Part shown: piece by piece, positions 26,140 through 34,908 of the stretch
Layout: each line of letters opens with the position of its first letter
Numbering within the stretch: the stretch's first letter is position 1
Origin: Nonlabens ulvanivorans
GTDB lineage: Bacteria; Bacteroidota; Bacteroidia; Flavobacteriales; Flavobacteriaceae
Assembly (NCBI RefSeq): GCF_000732625.1
Contig: NZ_JPJI01000032.1
Coordinates: forward strand, 248,001-312,000
Length of the DNA: 64,000 bases
Direction: 5' to 3'
Made by a program: the position numbers and the translations under genes
Notes under the pieces: model-generated
What the model saw: only the letters and a program-made list of their open reading frames with translations
Database searches by the model: none
Told to the model about the DNA's origin: nothing

Positions 26140-26532
26140 TTACTCTATCGCATGCTTTTTAAGTAATTCTAAACTAGTGTACTTTAAAGCAGCATCGTCA
26201 GTAGCCATAAGATTAATTTGAGGAGCGACACCAGCTTTCTCTGCTTCTAACCATCTTAAAATACACAAACACCACTTGTCACCAGGTTTTAAACCAGGAA
26301 AACTATAAGCCGCAATAGGTGTGCTTAAATCATTTCCTCTAGACTTAGTATAATCCAGAAACTCTTGCGTCATCACAGCACAAATTACATGCGTACCATA
26401 ATCTTCACTTGCAGTACGACATAATCCATCACGCCAGTAACCGGTCATAGGGTTAGTACAACAAGACTCTAATGCAGTTCCTAATACGTTCATTGGTTGA
26501 TCTGTTTGCATGGTCCTCAGTTTATAAGACAC
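26140..26532 (-). CDS. DUF2237 family protein
   Basis: 130 residues matching the DUF2237 pattern: NVLGTALESCCTNPMTGYWRDGLC, DYGTHVICAVMTQEFLDYTKSRGNDL, and FPGLKPGDKWCLCILRW. The conserved cysteines (ESCCTNP, DGLC, WCLC) may bind metal or be redox-active; the function is unknown. An internal ATG at 26511 (MQTDQPMNVLG) is an alternative start. It is followed on the opposite strand by the CBS gene and preceded by a thioredoxin gene on the same strand, 55 bases away. Confidence 0.88.
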   Translation of the reverse strand: MSYKLRTMQTDQPMNVLGTALESCCTNPMTGYWRDGLCRTASEDYGTHVICAVMTQEFLDYTKSRGNDLSTPIAAYSFPGLKPGDKWCLCILRWLEAEKAGVAPQINLMATDDAALKYTSLELLKKHAIE

Positions 26533-26587
26533 GTTATATTAAAATAAATGCGTCTATTTTTAAGTAAAAAATTACGAGTCTACAAGT

Positions 26588-26881
26588 TTATGCCTTTGCT
26601 ATTTGTTCTTTAAGAACGTGTAATGGCTGCACTCCACTACCATTCCAGATCAACTTACCATTTTTATATATCATAAAAGCAGGAACACCACGCACATTCA
26701 TTTGAGTAGCAAGCGCCTGATTTTTATCTACGTCTATTTTTAATATTCTAACCTCATCTCCTAGATCGTCTTTAAGCTTTTCTAATACTGGCATCATGGT
26801 CTGACATGGGCCGCACCACGTAGCAAAAAAGTCAATTAAAACTGGTGTATTTGTTGATATGATTTCTTTAAAACTTGCCAT
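26588..26881 (-). CDS. Thioredoxin-family protein
   Basis: 97 residues, a minimal thioredoxin fold. The active site is FFATWCGPCQTMMPVLEKL with C23 and C26, and the cis-Pro loop is RGVPAFMIYKNGK. There is no signal peptide, so it is a cytosolic disulfide reductase. Divergent from uvrC. It is somewhat shorter than typical TrxA (about 105 residues). Confidence 0.93.
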   Translation of the reverse strand: MASFKEIISTNTPVLIDFFATWCGPCQTMMPVLEKLKDDLGDEVRILKIDVDKNQALATQMNVRGVPAFMIYKNGKLIWNGSGVQPLHVLKEQIAKA

Positions 26882-26958
26882 CTTTTATTTGTAAAATTAA
26901 AATATTTTCAAAATCCACACCGTTATAGAAATGATAAGAAAATAGGTTGATTTTAATA

Positions 26959-26974
26959 CGCTTTCGCGAAAGCG
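26959..26974. repeat. 16-bp palindrome, perfect copy in a divergent intergenic region
   Basis: CGCTTTCGCGAAAGCG, 31 bases before the uvrC ATG and 77 bases from the thioredoxin start on the other strand. Confidence 0.9.
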
Positions 26975-27005
26975 TGCTCTAGAAAATTCCTAACTTTACA
27001 TCGCT

Positions 27006-28805
27006 ATGGAATTATCACCGCTCGAGGTTCAAATCAGAATCCTACCTTCTACACCAGGTGTTTATCAATATTATGATAAAGATCACAAACTGCTGTATGT
27101 AGGAAAGGCAAAAAACCTGAAAAAGCGCGTTTCATCATATTTCACAAAGAATCACGATAGTTATCGTATAAAATCGATGGTTAAGAAAATCGTGACTATT
27201 GAACATATCGTGGTTGAAACAGAAATGGATGCGCTATTGCTGGAAAACTCTTTGATTAAAAATAGAAATCCGCGATATAATATCATGTTGCGAGATGATA
27301 AAACGTATCCGTGGCTATGCATTAAGAAAGAACGTTTTCCTCGTGTTTTTTTAACTCGTAGAATGATTAAGGATGGTAGTGAATATTACGGTCCTTTTTC
27401 GAGTGTTAAAACTGTGCGTGCCTTACTAGATCTTATTAAAGGATTATATCCTTTACGTACTTGCAAATACGACCTAAGTGCAGATAAGATTAATGCTGGA
27501 AAATATAAAGTATGCCTAGAGTACCATATAGGTAATTGTGCTGGACCTTGTGATGGTTTAATGAGTGAAACCGCATATGCCGCAAATATTGATAATGTAC
27601 GCAATATTGTAAAAGGTGATTATAAAAATGCTGCAAAGCATTTTGAATCACAAATGATGGAGTATGCGGCAAACATGCAGTTTGAAGACGCTCAACGCAT
27701 TAAAGAAAAACTAGAAATTTTACAGAAGTATCAATCTAAGTCTACTGTGGTTAATTCTAAAATTACTGATGTAGATGTTTTTAGTCTGATATCTGATGAA
27801 ACACATGCTTATGTAAACTACTTACAATTATCACATGGTGCGATTGTGCGTTCACATACTTTAGAAATCAAGAAAAAGCTAGAAGAGACCGATCAAGAAT
27901 TACTAGAAATTGCAATCATTGAATTGCGCCAGCGTTTTAACTCTCAATGTAGAGAAATCTATGTGCCGTTTGAGGTAAAGCTAGGTGATCAAATAAAGGT
28001 AACAATACCACAGTTAGGTGATAAAAAGAAGATTGTAGATTTATCATTGCGCAACGCAAAATTTTATAGACAGGAACAATTTAAAACTATTAAAATAGTA
28101 GATCCAGATAGACACGTTAAACGTCTTATGGCACAAATGAAAGCAGACCTAAGACTGGATGAAGAACCGGTTCATATAGAGTGTTTTGATAACTCCAACA
28201 TTCAAGGAACAAATCCTGTTGCTGCATGCGTCGTATTTAAAAATGGAAAACCGAGTAAGAAAGATTATCGTAATTTTAATATTAAAACAGTAGAAGGTCC
28301 AGATGATTTTGCCAGTATGGAAGAGGTCGTACATAGACGCTATAGAAGATTATTAGAAGAAGGCGAGCCATTACCTCAGCTTGTAGTGGTTGATGGTGGT
28401 AAGGGACAATTATCTAGTGGTTTAAAAGCTCTAGATAGATTAGGGCTGAGAGGAAAAATCACCATTATAGGAATTGCTAAAAGACTAGAAGAATTATTTT
28501 ATCCTAACGATCCAGTACCATTATATCTCGATAAACGTTCTGAAACACTTAAGGTAATTCAACAAATGAGAAATGAGGCGCACCGTTTTGGGATTACACA
28601 TCACCGCAATAAGCGCAGTAAACAAGCTATTGAAACAGAGTTAGACAACATACCAGGAATAGGAGAAAAAACAGCTGTTGAGTTGTTAAGGCATTTCAGA
28701 TCTGTAAAAAGAATCAAAACAGCTTCTAAAAAAGAAATAGAAGATATTATTGGTGTTTCAAGAGCACAAAAAATCATCGACTTTTATAAGAATGAAAATG
28801 AATAA
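27006..28805 (+). CDS. uvrC: Excinuclease ABC subunit C
   Basis: 599 residues. UvrC makes both incisions in nucleotide excision repair. Domains in order: GIY-YIG nuclease (STPGVYQYYDKDHKLLYVGKAKNLKKR), four cysteines (RTCKYD, YKVCLEY, GNCAGPCDG) of the type reported to hold an iron-sulfur cluster, the UvrB-binding UVR motif (about 205-240), the RNase H-like nuclease (VHIECFDNSNIQG, LVVVDGGKGQLSSG) and a C-terminal helix-hairpin-helix pair (LDNIPGIGEKTAVELL). The 3' end overlaps the start of the patatin gene, so they are coupled. mfd (41754) belongs to the same repair pathway. Confidence 0.97.
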   Translation: MELSPLEVQIRILPSTPGVYQYYDKDHKLLYVGKAKNLKKRVSSYFTKNHDSYRIKSMVKKIVTIEHIVVETEMDALLLENSLIKNRNPRYNIMLRDDKTYPWLCIKKERFPRVFLTRRMIKDGSEYYGPFSSVKTVRALLDLIKGLYPLRTCKYDLSADKINAGKYKVCLEYHIGNCAGPCDGLMSETAYAANIDNVRNIVKGDYKNAAKHFESQMMEYAANMQFEDAQRIKEKLEILQKYQSKSTVVNSKITDVDVFSLISDETHAYVNYLQLSHGAIVRSHTLEIKKKLEETDQELLEIAIIELRQRFNSQCREIYVPFEVKLGDQIKVTIPQLGDKKKIVDLSLRNAKFYRQEQFKTIKIVDPDRHVKRLMAQMKADLRLDEEPVHIECFDNSNIQGTNPVAACVVFKNGKPSKKDYRNFNIKTVEGPDDFASMEEVVHRRYRRLLEEGEPLPQLVVVDGGKGQLSSGLKALDRLGLRGKITIIGIAKRLEELFYPNDPVPLYLDKRSETLKVIQQMRNEAHRFGITHHRNKRSKQAIETELDNIPGIGEKTAVELLRHFRSVKRIKTASKKEIEDIIGVSRAQKIIDFYKNENE

Positions 28806-31032
28806 ACACATATGGATTGTCTTAGTATTCATTTTCGCGCAAGCGGATTTTTTATATGCGCAACAAAATCAAAAAGCTAACAAGCAAAAAATAGGTCTAG
28901 TATTATCTGGTGGTGGCGCAAAAGGACTCGCTCATATCGGAACGTTAAAAGTCATAGACTCGTTAGGTATTAAGATAGATTATGTTGCAGGAACTAGCAT
29001 GGGCGCAATTGTAGGTTCTTTATATGCATCTGGCTACACCGGTAAGCAATTAGATTCTGTGTTTCAGACTATTGATTTTGATGATATAATTTCAGATGAC
29101 ATACCACGTGAATCTAAAACATACTTTGAACGCAAGGATAATGAACGCTATGGTGTGACCTTACCCTTTAAGGACTTTAAAGTACAAGTACCTAACTCAC
29201 TAAGCAAAGGACAAAATATATATAATTTACTTTCCAGATTGCTCTCTCATGTTAAAGATGTGCATGAATTTAGTGAATTACCAATTCCATTTTTTTGTGT
29301 TGCTACAGATGTTGAAACTGGAGAAGATATTATATTAGATAATGGTTATTTACCTCGTGCAGTAAACGCCAGTGGTGCCTTACCTTCCTTATTTGCTCCG
29401 GTAGAAATAGAGAATAGACTTTTTATAGACGGCGGCGTCACAGACAATTACCCAGTAGAAAAGTTAAGAGCTTTAGGAATGGACATCATCATAGGCGTGG
29501 ATGTTCAAGATGGACTTAAAAACAGAGATCAACTCAACGGTGCTTTTGATATCCTTACTCAAATTAATAATTATCGTACTATAAATGCGATGAAAGAAAA
29601 AGTATCCTTCACTGATATCTATATTGATCCTGATATTGAAGATTACACAGTCATATCCTTTGATCAAGGAAAAGCGATTATTAAAGAAGGAGAAATAGCT
29701 GCATTTAAAAAATTAGACCAACTGCAAAAGCTAATTGATGGAGAAGGCTATCATAGAGAAAAATTACCTGCAGTAACAACAGATAGCATATACCTAGCTC
29801 AAGTATATATTAATGGTAATGAAAACTATTCTAGAGCCTACATAAACGGTAGATTTAAAATTGAAACACCCGGTAACGTAGCATATACAGACATCAGAGA
29901 CGGAATTAATAATTTACAAGCCACTAATAATTTTTCTAAAATTAATTATGAAATTATCAATACACCAGATGGTGCTATTCTAGAAATAGGCGTTATAGAA
30001 ACTACGGTGCGCAATTACCTACGACTAGGTGTTCATTATGATGAGTTGTTAAGAAGTGCAGCATTAGTTAACCTTACTAGAAAAAACGTCTTATTTGATA
30101 GTGATGTCGTTTCTGCAGATGTTATTTTAGGTGACAATGTCAGATATAATTTTGATTATTATATCGATAAAGGTAAGTACTGGTCTATCGGCTTTCATAG
30201 CGAGTTTGTTCAATATGAAAAACAGATATCTGCTAGTTTTCTAGAACAAGTTACAGATATAGATATTGATGTCAACTCTATAGATCTAGATTACAACGAC
30301 TGGACTCAACAACTATTTCTACAAACTAAAATAGGAAATGGGTTCAATCTTACTATAGGAGCAGAATATAAATCTTTAAGATTATTCACCGAAACATTGG
30401 GCACTAATGCTAACACAGACCAGCGCACGATATTTGAAAATAGCAATTATAGTAGTGTGTACACAAGTGTACTCTATGATACCTATGACAACTTGTTTTT
30501 CCCATCTAGTGGTTGGAAAATAGATGGTGATTTACACATCTATTTATATAATAGTAGCAAGGTAGATAATAACTTTCAAGAATTTTCAATGGCCCAAGTT
30601 TCTGTAGGTCATGCAAGAAGCTTTGGTAAATGGAGTCTGCGTGGAGATGTCCTATTTGGATTACCCATAGGTAATCCTGGCAATAGTTCTTTTGATTTCT
30701 TTTTAGGTGGTTATGGCGCTAGGCGCATTAATAATATACTACCATTTTACGGTTATGATTTTGTAAGCTTGAGCGGTAACACGGTAATGGGTGGACTTAT
30801 TGAACTAGACTATGAAATCTTTAAAAACAACCATATCATCTTGAGTACTAATTCTGTAAAGATTGATGATTATCTATTTGAAAAATCAGACTGGTTCAGT
30901 ACAGATGGTTTTACGGGATATGCTATCGGATATGGACTAGAGACATTCTTAGGACCATTAGAATTAAAATACAGCTTTAGTCCAGAGCAAAGTAAAGGTG
31001 AGTTCTATGTAAATCTAGGGTTTCAGTTTTAG
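28792..31032 (+). CDS. Patatin-like phospholipase fused to an outer-membrane beta-barrel (PlpD/type Vd-like)
   Basis: 746 residues from ATG 28792; another ATG at 28798 is equally close, and both lie inside the uvrC end. The signal peptide ends in LYAQQ. The patatin domain has the oxyanion loop GGGAKGLAHIG, nucleophile S69 in GTSMGA and catalytic Asp in FIDGGVTDNYP (D213). A POTRA-like linker (about 335-410; IYLAQVYINGNENYSR) and a C-terminal Bac_surface_Ag-type barrel with final FYVNLGFQF follow. It should be a lipolytic domain held at or exported across the outer membrane. Translational coupling to uvrC is unusual. A degenerate copy of the palindrome (28830-28845) encodes part of the signal peptide. 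Confidence 0.92.
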   Translation: MKMNKHIWIVLVFIFAQADFLYAQQNQKANKQKIGLVLSGGGAKGLAHIGTLKVIDSLGIKIDYVAGTSMGAIVGSLYASGYTGKQLDSVFQTIDFDDIISDDIPRESKTYFERKDNERYGVTLPFKDFKVQVPNSLSKGQNIYNLLSRLLSHVKDVHEFSELPIPFFCVATDVETGEDIILDNGYLPRAVNASGALPSLFAPVEIENRLFIDGGVTDNYPVEKLRALGMDIIIGVDVQDGLKNRDQLNGAFDILTQINNYRTINAMKEKVSFTDIYIDPDIEDYTVISFDQGKAIIKEGEIAAFKKLDQLQKLIDGEGYHREKLPAVTTDSIYLAQVYINGNENYSRAYINGRFKIETPGNVAYTDIRDGINNLQATNNFSKINYEIINTPDGAILEIGVIETTVRNYLRLGVHYDELLRSAALVNLTRKNVLFDSDVVSADVILGDNVRYNFDYYIDKGKYWSIGFHSEFVQYEKQISASFLEQVTDIDIDVNSIDLDYNDWTQQLFLQTKIGNGFNLTIGAEYKSLRLFTETLGTNANTDQRTIFENSNYSSVYTSVLYDTYDNLFFPSSGWKIDGDLHIYLYNSSKVDNNFQEFSMAQVSVGHARSFGKWSLRGDVLFGLPIGNPGNSSFDFFLGGYGARRINNILPFYGYDFVSLSGNTVMGGLIELDYEIFKNNHIILSTNSVKIDDYLFEKSDWFSTDGFTGYAIGYGLETFLGPLELKYSFSPEQSKGEFYVNLGFQF
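28830..28845. repeat. Degenerate copy of the 16-bp palindrome in a signal-peptide region
   Basis: CATTTTCGCGCAAGCG, 13 of 16 positions; encodes IFAQA in the same frame as the AFAKA copies. Confidence 0.4.
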
Positions 31033-31034
31033 TA

Positions 31035-31050
31035 CGCTTTCGCGAAAGCG
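31035..31050. repeat. 16-bp palindrome, perfect copy just after a stop codon
   Basis: CGCTTTCGCGAAAGCG begins two bases after the TAG of the patatin gene. Confidence 0.9.
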
Positions 31051-31141
31051 CATTCTCAAAAGTCCACTTATAAATAATTGACTTAAAGCATGGAATCATC
31101 TCAGGAATTTCCGAAATTGCTAGTCATAAAAATAAAAGCTC

Positions 31142-32308
31142 ATGCCTTTTTATCACAAGCTAGGAAAAATACCGCCTAAAAGACACACTGTATTCAGAAA
31201 ACCAAATGGTGAATTGTATTCTGAGCAGCTTTTTGGAACCATAGGTTTTGACGGTATGTCTACAAACTCATACCACGTCCATAGACCTACTATGGTTAAG
31301 GAAATTAAAGGACAGTATTCAGTAAAACCTGAGATTGCTTTAGAAAATCATATTAAATCATATCGATTTAGAGGTTTTCAAGTAAAATCTAAAGCTGATT
31401 ATTTAGAGAGTCGCACTATAGTTCTTACTAATAGTGATGTCAACATTATACTGGCAGCACCACAAGAATCTATGACAGATTATTTTTATAAAAATTCAGA
31501 TGCAGATGAGTTGATTTTTATCCATAAAGGATCAGGAACATTGCGCACACATTTGGGTAATATAGATTTTAAATATGGTGATTATCTATTAATTCCACGA
31601 GGGATTATTTACCAATTAAGGTTTGATGATAAGGATAATAGACTTTTTATCACAGAGTCCAGAAGACCTATTTACACTCCAAAACGCTATCGCAATTGGT
31701 TCGGTCAGTTACTAGAACACTCGCCATATTGCGAGCGAGATTTAAGAAGACCCGACACGCTGGAAACACATGATGAATTGGGTGACTTTTTAATGAAGAT
31801 TAAAAAACAAGACGAGATTTTTGACATGGTTTATGCATCACATCCGTTTGACGTTGTGGGCTATGATGGTTATAATTTCCCTTATGCATTATCCATACAC
31901 GACTTTGAACCTATAACCGGACGCATTCACCAGCCGCCACCAGTACATCAAACCTTTGAAACAGATGCGTTTGTGGTATGTAGTTTTGTCCCTAGATTAT
32001 ACGACTATCATCCAGATAGTATACCAGCACCATATAACCATAGTAATATTGATAGTGATGAGGTACTCTATTATGTAGATGGTGATTTTATGAGCCGCAA
32101 CGATGTAGATGCTGGACATATCAGCTTGCATCCTGCAGGAATACCACATGGTCCACATCCAGGAGCGGCAGAACGCAGCATAGGAAAAACTAAAACGGAA
32201 GAACTAGCCGTTATGGTAGACACTTTTAAACCTTTAAAGGTTACAAAAGCAGCACTAGAAATAGCTGATGAGGATTATCATAAAAGCTGGCTAGAATCTA
32301 GTCACTAA
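31142..32308 (+). CDS. Homogentisate 1,2-dioxygenase-like protein
   Basis: 388 residues, cupin-fold dioxygenase. It matches the family at the start (GKIPPKRHTVFRKPNGELYSEQLFGTIGF region with HVHRPT), in the cupin part (FIHKGSGTLRTHLGNIDFKYGDYLLIPRG) and at the metal-site region (SFVPRLYDYHPDSIPAPYNHSNIDSDEVLYYVDGDF, HPAGIPHGPHPG). Homogentisate dioxygenase opens the ring of homogentisate in tyrosine and phenylalanine breakdown. Tryptophan 2,3-dioxygenase is 1.6 kb downstream, but no other steps of either pathway are in the window. Confidence 0.9.
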   Translation: MPFYHKLGKIPPKRHTVFRKPNGELYSEQLFGTIGFDGMSTNSYHVHRPTMVKEIKGQYSVKPEIALENHIKSYRFRGFQVKSKADYLESRTIVLTNSDVNIILAAPQESMTDYFYKNSDADELIFIHKGSGTLRTHLGNIDFKYGDYLLIPRGIIYQLRFDDKDNRLFITESRRPIYTPKRYRNWFGQLLEHSPYCERDLRRPDTLETHDELGDFLMKIKKQDEIFDMVYASHPFDVVGYDGYNFPYALSIHDFEPITGRIHQPPPVHQTFETDAFVVCSFVPRLYDYHPDSIPAPYNHSNIDSDEVLYYVDGDFMSRNDVDAGHISLHPAGIPHGPHPGAAERSIGKTKTEELAVMVDTFKPLKVTKAALEIADEDYHKSWLESSH

Positions 32309-32334
32309 TTTTATAAAAACTAAACTTTACACCA

Positions 32335-32964
32335 TTGGAAAACAACACCAACCAAAACTCTTCTAATCAAAATAGGTCCTGGGAAGATAATAACTATTCT
32401 AACTCTGGATACGACAGTTCAAAAAGCCATGAACATAATCAAAATCAAGGTGGACAAAACTGGAGCTCACAACCTTATCGCTCAAAATTACCAGCAGATA
32501 ATAGTGCTATGGTCCTTGCAATTGTTGCGACCGTTTTATTTGTGATTTGTTGTTGTGTAGGCGGACAGTATCTAGCTCTTGTCTTAAGTATCATAGGTTT
32601 TGCTCTTGCTCAATCTAGTATGACTAAGTATCAGCAAAACCCAGAACAATATGATCCTGGTAGTTATAAAAGAGTTAGTAACGCAAAGACTTTTAATCTA
32701 GTGGTAGGTATTGTAAGTTTAATTTTAATTGTTTTAGGTTTTATAGGGCTATTCAGTAACACATTTGATGAATACAACTACTTAGACATGATGGATGAAG
32801 ATGAAGAATGGTATAATGATGATTATGAATATGAAGAATCTGAGGTTGAAGACGACTGGTATGAGTACGAAGAAGAAGTAGATACTTTAAATGAAACAAC
32901 GGACTCTGTTCAAATAGAAGTTGAAGAATTAGAAACAATTATTGAAGAGATTCCACAAGATTAA
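32335..32964 (+). CDS. CCC-motif (DUF4190-like) membrane protein with acidic tail
   Basis: 209 residues. The start is a TTG codon (TTGGAAAACAACACC, MENNTNQNSS); no ATG exists in frame before the first membrane segment. The N-terminal 45 residues are hydrophilic and rich in Asn, Gln and Ser. Two helices follow (AMVLAIVATVLFVICCCVGG to YLALVLSIIGFALAQSS, and FNLVVGIVSLILIVLGFIGLF), the first with the CCC motif. The last 75 residues are strongly acidic (MMDEDEEWYNDDYEYEE). The function is unknown. It follows the homogentisate dioxygenase gene by 26 bases and may be co-transcribed. Confidence 0.75.
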   Translation: MENNTNQNSSNQNRSWEDNNYSNSGYDSSKSHEHNQNQGGQNWSSQPYRSKLPADNSAMVLAIVATVLFVICCCVGGQYLALVLSIIGFALAQSSMTKYQQNPEQYDPGSYKRVSNAKTFNLVVGIVSLILIVLGFIGLFSNTFDEYNYLDMMDEDEEWYNDDYEYEESEVEDDWYEYEEEVDTLNETTDSVQIEVEELETIIEEIPQD

Positions 32965-33053
32965 AATGTGATACCATGAAAGAATCGAGTTTTGGAACGA
33001 GTTTTGTATTTCATACTTTGAAACGCATGAAAATGCTTTTAAATCAAAGTATC

Positions 33054-33839
33054 ATGAAAAAATTAATACTTCCTATACTCGCAATATTTATCGCCACAAC
33101 GGCTTTTATGCCTACCACTGCACCACCAGAAATGGCATTTAAAAAAGGGGAATGGTTCCGTTTTAGAATTCATTATGGCGTTTTTAACGCTAGCTATGCT
33201 ACCATGCAGGTTAGCGAAGCTAAACTAGAAGGTAAAGAGGTTTATCATATTAAAGGAAAAGGTAAATCTACAGGTTTATTACACCTATTCTTTAAAGTAG
33301 ACGATCGCTATGAAACTTATATAGATCGCACTACTGTAAAGCCGTATCGATTTATACGCGATATTGATGAAGGTGGACACACTAAGGATATTCAGATAGA
33401 CTTTAATCATGACACTAGAACAGCTGTTATTAATGATAAAAAGCATAATAAAGTAGAGTCTATGGATATAAAACCTTCTACTCAAGATATGATGAGTGCT
33501 TTTTATCATTTGCGCACAATAGTAGATATAAAGACATTAAAAAAAGGAGACGAGTTTAAATTACCGATGTTCTTTGATAAAGAGAATTTTGACTTTAAAT
33601 TAAAATTCTTAGGTCGTGACACCATTAGAACTAAATTTGGTAAAGTTCCTGCTTTAGAATTTAGACCCTACGTACAATCAGGCCGCGTTTTTAAAGAAGA
33701 AGAAAGCCTAACCGTATGGATATCTGATGATGAAAACAAAATGCCTTTAAAAATAAAAGCAAAACTAGCCGTTGGATCACTAACTGCAGATTTAGACGCT
33801 TTTAAAGGTTTAAAATATCAATTTAAAACCTTGCCATAG
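33054..33839 (+). CDS. DUF3108 periplasmic protein
   Basis: 261 residues from ATG 33054, where MKKLILPILAIFIATTAF gives a proper signal peptide; an ORF start at 32976 would put 26 extra residues before it. The mature part matches DUF3108: FKKGEWFRFRIHYGVFNASYATMQV, FKVDDRYETYIDRTTVKPYRFIRDIDEGG, TQDMMSAFYHLRTI, and LPMFFDKENFDFKLKFLGRDTI. DUF3108 proteins are beta-rich envelope proteins whose role is unsettled. Same strand as its neighbours; 89 bases separate it from the CCC-motif gene. Confidence 0.87.
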   Translation: MKKLILPILAIFIATTAFMPTTAPPEMAFKKGEWFRFRIHYGVFNASYATMQVSEAKLEGKEVYHIKGKGKSTGLLHLFFKVDDRYETYIDRTTVKPYRFIRDIDEGGHTKDIQIDFNHDTRTAVINDKKHNKVESMDIKPSTQDMMSAFYHLRTIVDIKTLKKGDEFKLPMFFDKENFDFKLKFLGRDTIRTKFGKVPALEFRPYVQSGRVFKEEESLTVWISDDENKMPLKIKAKLAVGSLTADLDAFKGLKYQFKTLP

Positions 33840-33911
33840 TAGTTTTATCGCTACTGTTAACAACATCCTTCTTAAATCAATAGATACGTTTTAAGGTTTC
33901 ACAGGTATTAT

Positions 33912-33919
33912 TACATTTG
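33912..33919 (+). promoter_or_regulatory. Possible -7 element for the tryptophan dioxygenase gene
   Basis: TACATTTG fits TAnnTTTG, 20 bases before the ATG at 33940; no clear -33 TTG is visible. Confidence 0.4.
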
Positions 33920-33939
33920 TAGAACCTTAAAATGTTTTC

Positions 33940-34905
33940 ATGTCACAGGAAATCAGTCCAGAAATCGCGCAACGTATTCAGTTGTTAGAAGAAAAATTTA
34001 AGAATTCAGGTCAGGACATGCTCTCCTATCTAGATGGACTGTTATATGACCAATACATTACTTATTGGGATTACATAAGATTAGACACACTACTAAGTCT
34101 ACAGGTGCCATCTACTCATTTTCCAGATGAAATGATTTTTATAGGTTACCATCAGATTACAGAGCTTTATTTTAAACTCATTATACACGAGCAATTACAA
34201 ATTATAGAAAGTAAAGATTTAACAGGTCCTTTCTTTGCAGAAAAACTGCGTCGTATTAATCGCTATTTCGGTATTTTAATTAGCTCTTTTGAAGTAATGA
34301 TTAAAGGAATGGAACGCGAGCAATTTTTAAAATTCCGTATGTCATTATTACCAGCTAGTGGTTTTCAGAGTGCACAGTTCCGCATGATAGAATTTTACAG
34401 TAGTGATTTAATAAATGTAGTACATCCAGATGTTAGAGAACGCTTCCGCGAAAGCGGTAACGATAACCTTGAAGAACTCTACAATCATTGTTACTGGAAG
34501 CAAGGTGGTATCGATATGCATACCCAAGAAAAAACGCTTACACTAAAACAGTTTGAAGAACGTTACACACCTAGATTCTTGCGTATCGCGCATGAGGTAA
34601 AGGACACAAATATTTACCAACGATACCTGCAATTACCTGAAGAAGAAAAAACAAAAGAACTAATGGACGCCATGCGCGCTCATGACCAAAACGCTAACAT
34701 CAACTGGAAACTAATGCATATGGGAAGTGCCCATCGCTATCTGAGAAAAGAAGGCGATCCTATACAGGCAACTGGAGGAACTAACTGGAAAAAATTCTTG
34801 CCACCTAGTTTTCAAAAAATTATTTTCTATCCAGAACTATGGACTCAAGATGAGATCGATAACTGGGGAAAACAATGGGTTGAACACGCATTAAACACAA
34901 AATAA
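33940..34905 (+). CDS. kynA: Tryptophan 2,3-dioxygenase
   Basis: 321 residues, an all-helical haem dioxygenase that opens the tryptophan indole ring to N-formylkynurenine. Recognised from YDQYITYWDYIRLDTLLSLQ, DEMIFIGYHQITELYFKLIIHE, FRMSLLPASGFQSAQFRMIE and the C-terminal WKLMHMGSAHRYLR, which carries the haem-binding His. It is in a run of three same-strand genes (M23 lipoprotein 3 bases on, then pgi), so this catabolic gene may share a transcript with cell-wall and sugar genes. A 15/16 copy of the palindrome encodes RFRES near residue 168. Confidence 0.92.
   Translation: MSQEISPEIAQRIQLLEEKFKNSGQDMLSYLDGLLYDQYITYWDYIRLDTLLSLQVPSTHFPDEMIFIGYHQITELYFKLIIHEQLQIIESKDLTGPFFAEKLRRINRYFGILISSFEVMIKGMEREQFLKFRMSLLPASGFQSAQFRMIEFYSSDLINVVHPDVRERFRESGNDNLEELYNHCYWKQGGIDMHTQEKTLTLKQFEERYTPRFLRIAHEVKDTNIYQRYLQLPEEEKTKELMDAMRAHDQNANINWKLMHMGSAHRYLRKEGDPIQATGGTNWKKFLPPSFQKIIFYPELWTQDEIDNWGKQWVEHALNTK
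34441..34456. repeat. Near-perfect 16-bp palindrome inside the tryptophan dioxygenase gene
   Basis: CGCTTCCGCGAAAGCG, 15 of 16 positions, read in the RFRES frame (RERFRESGNDN). Confidence 0.8.
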
Positions 34906-34908
34906 TAG

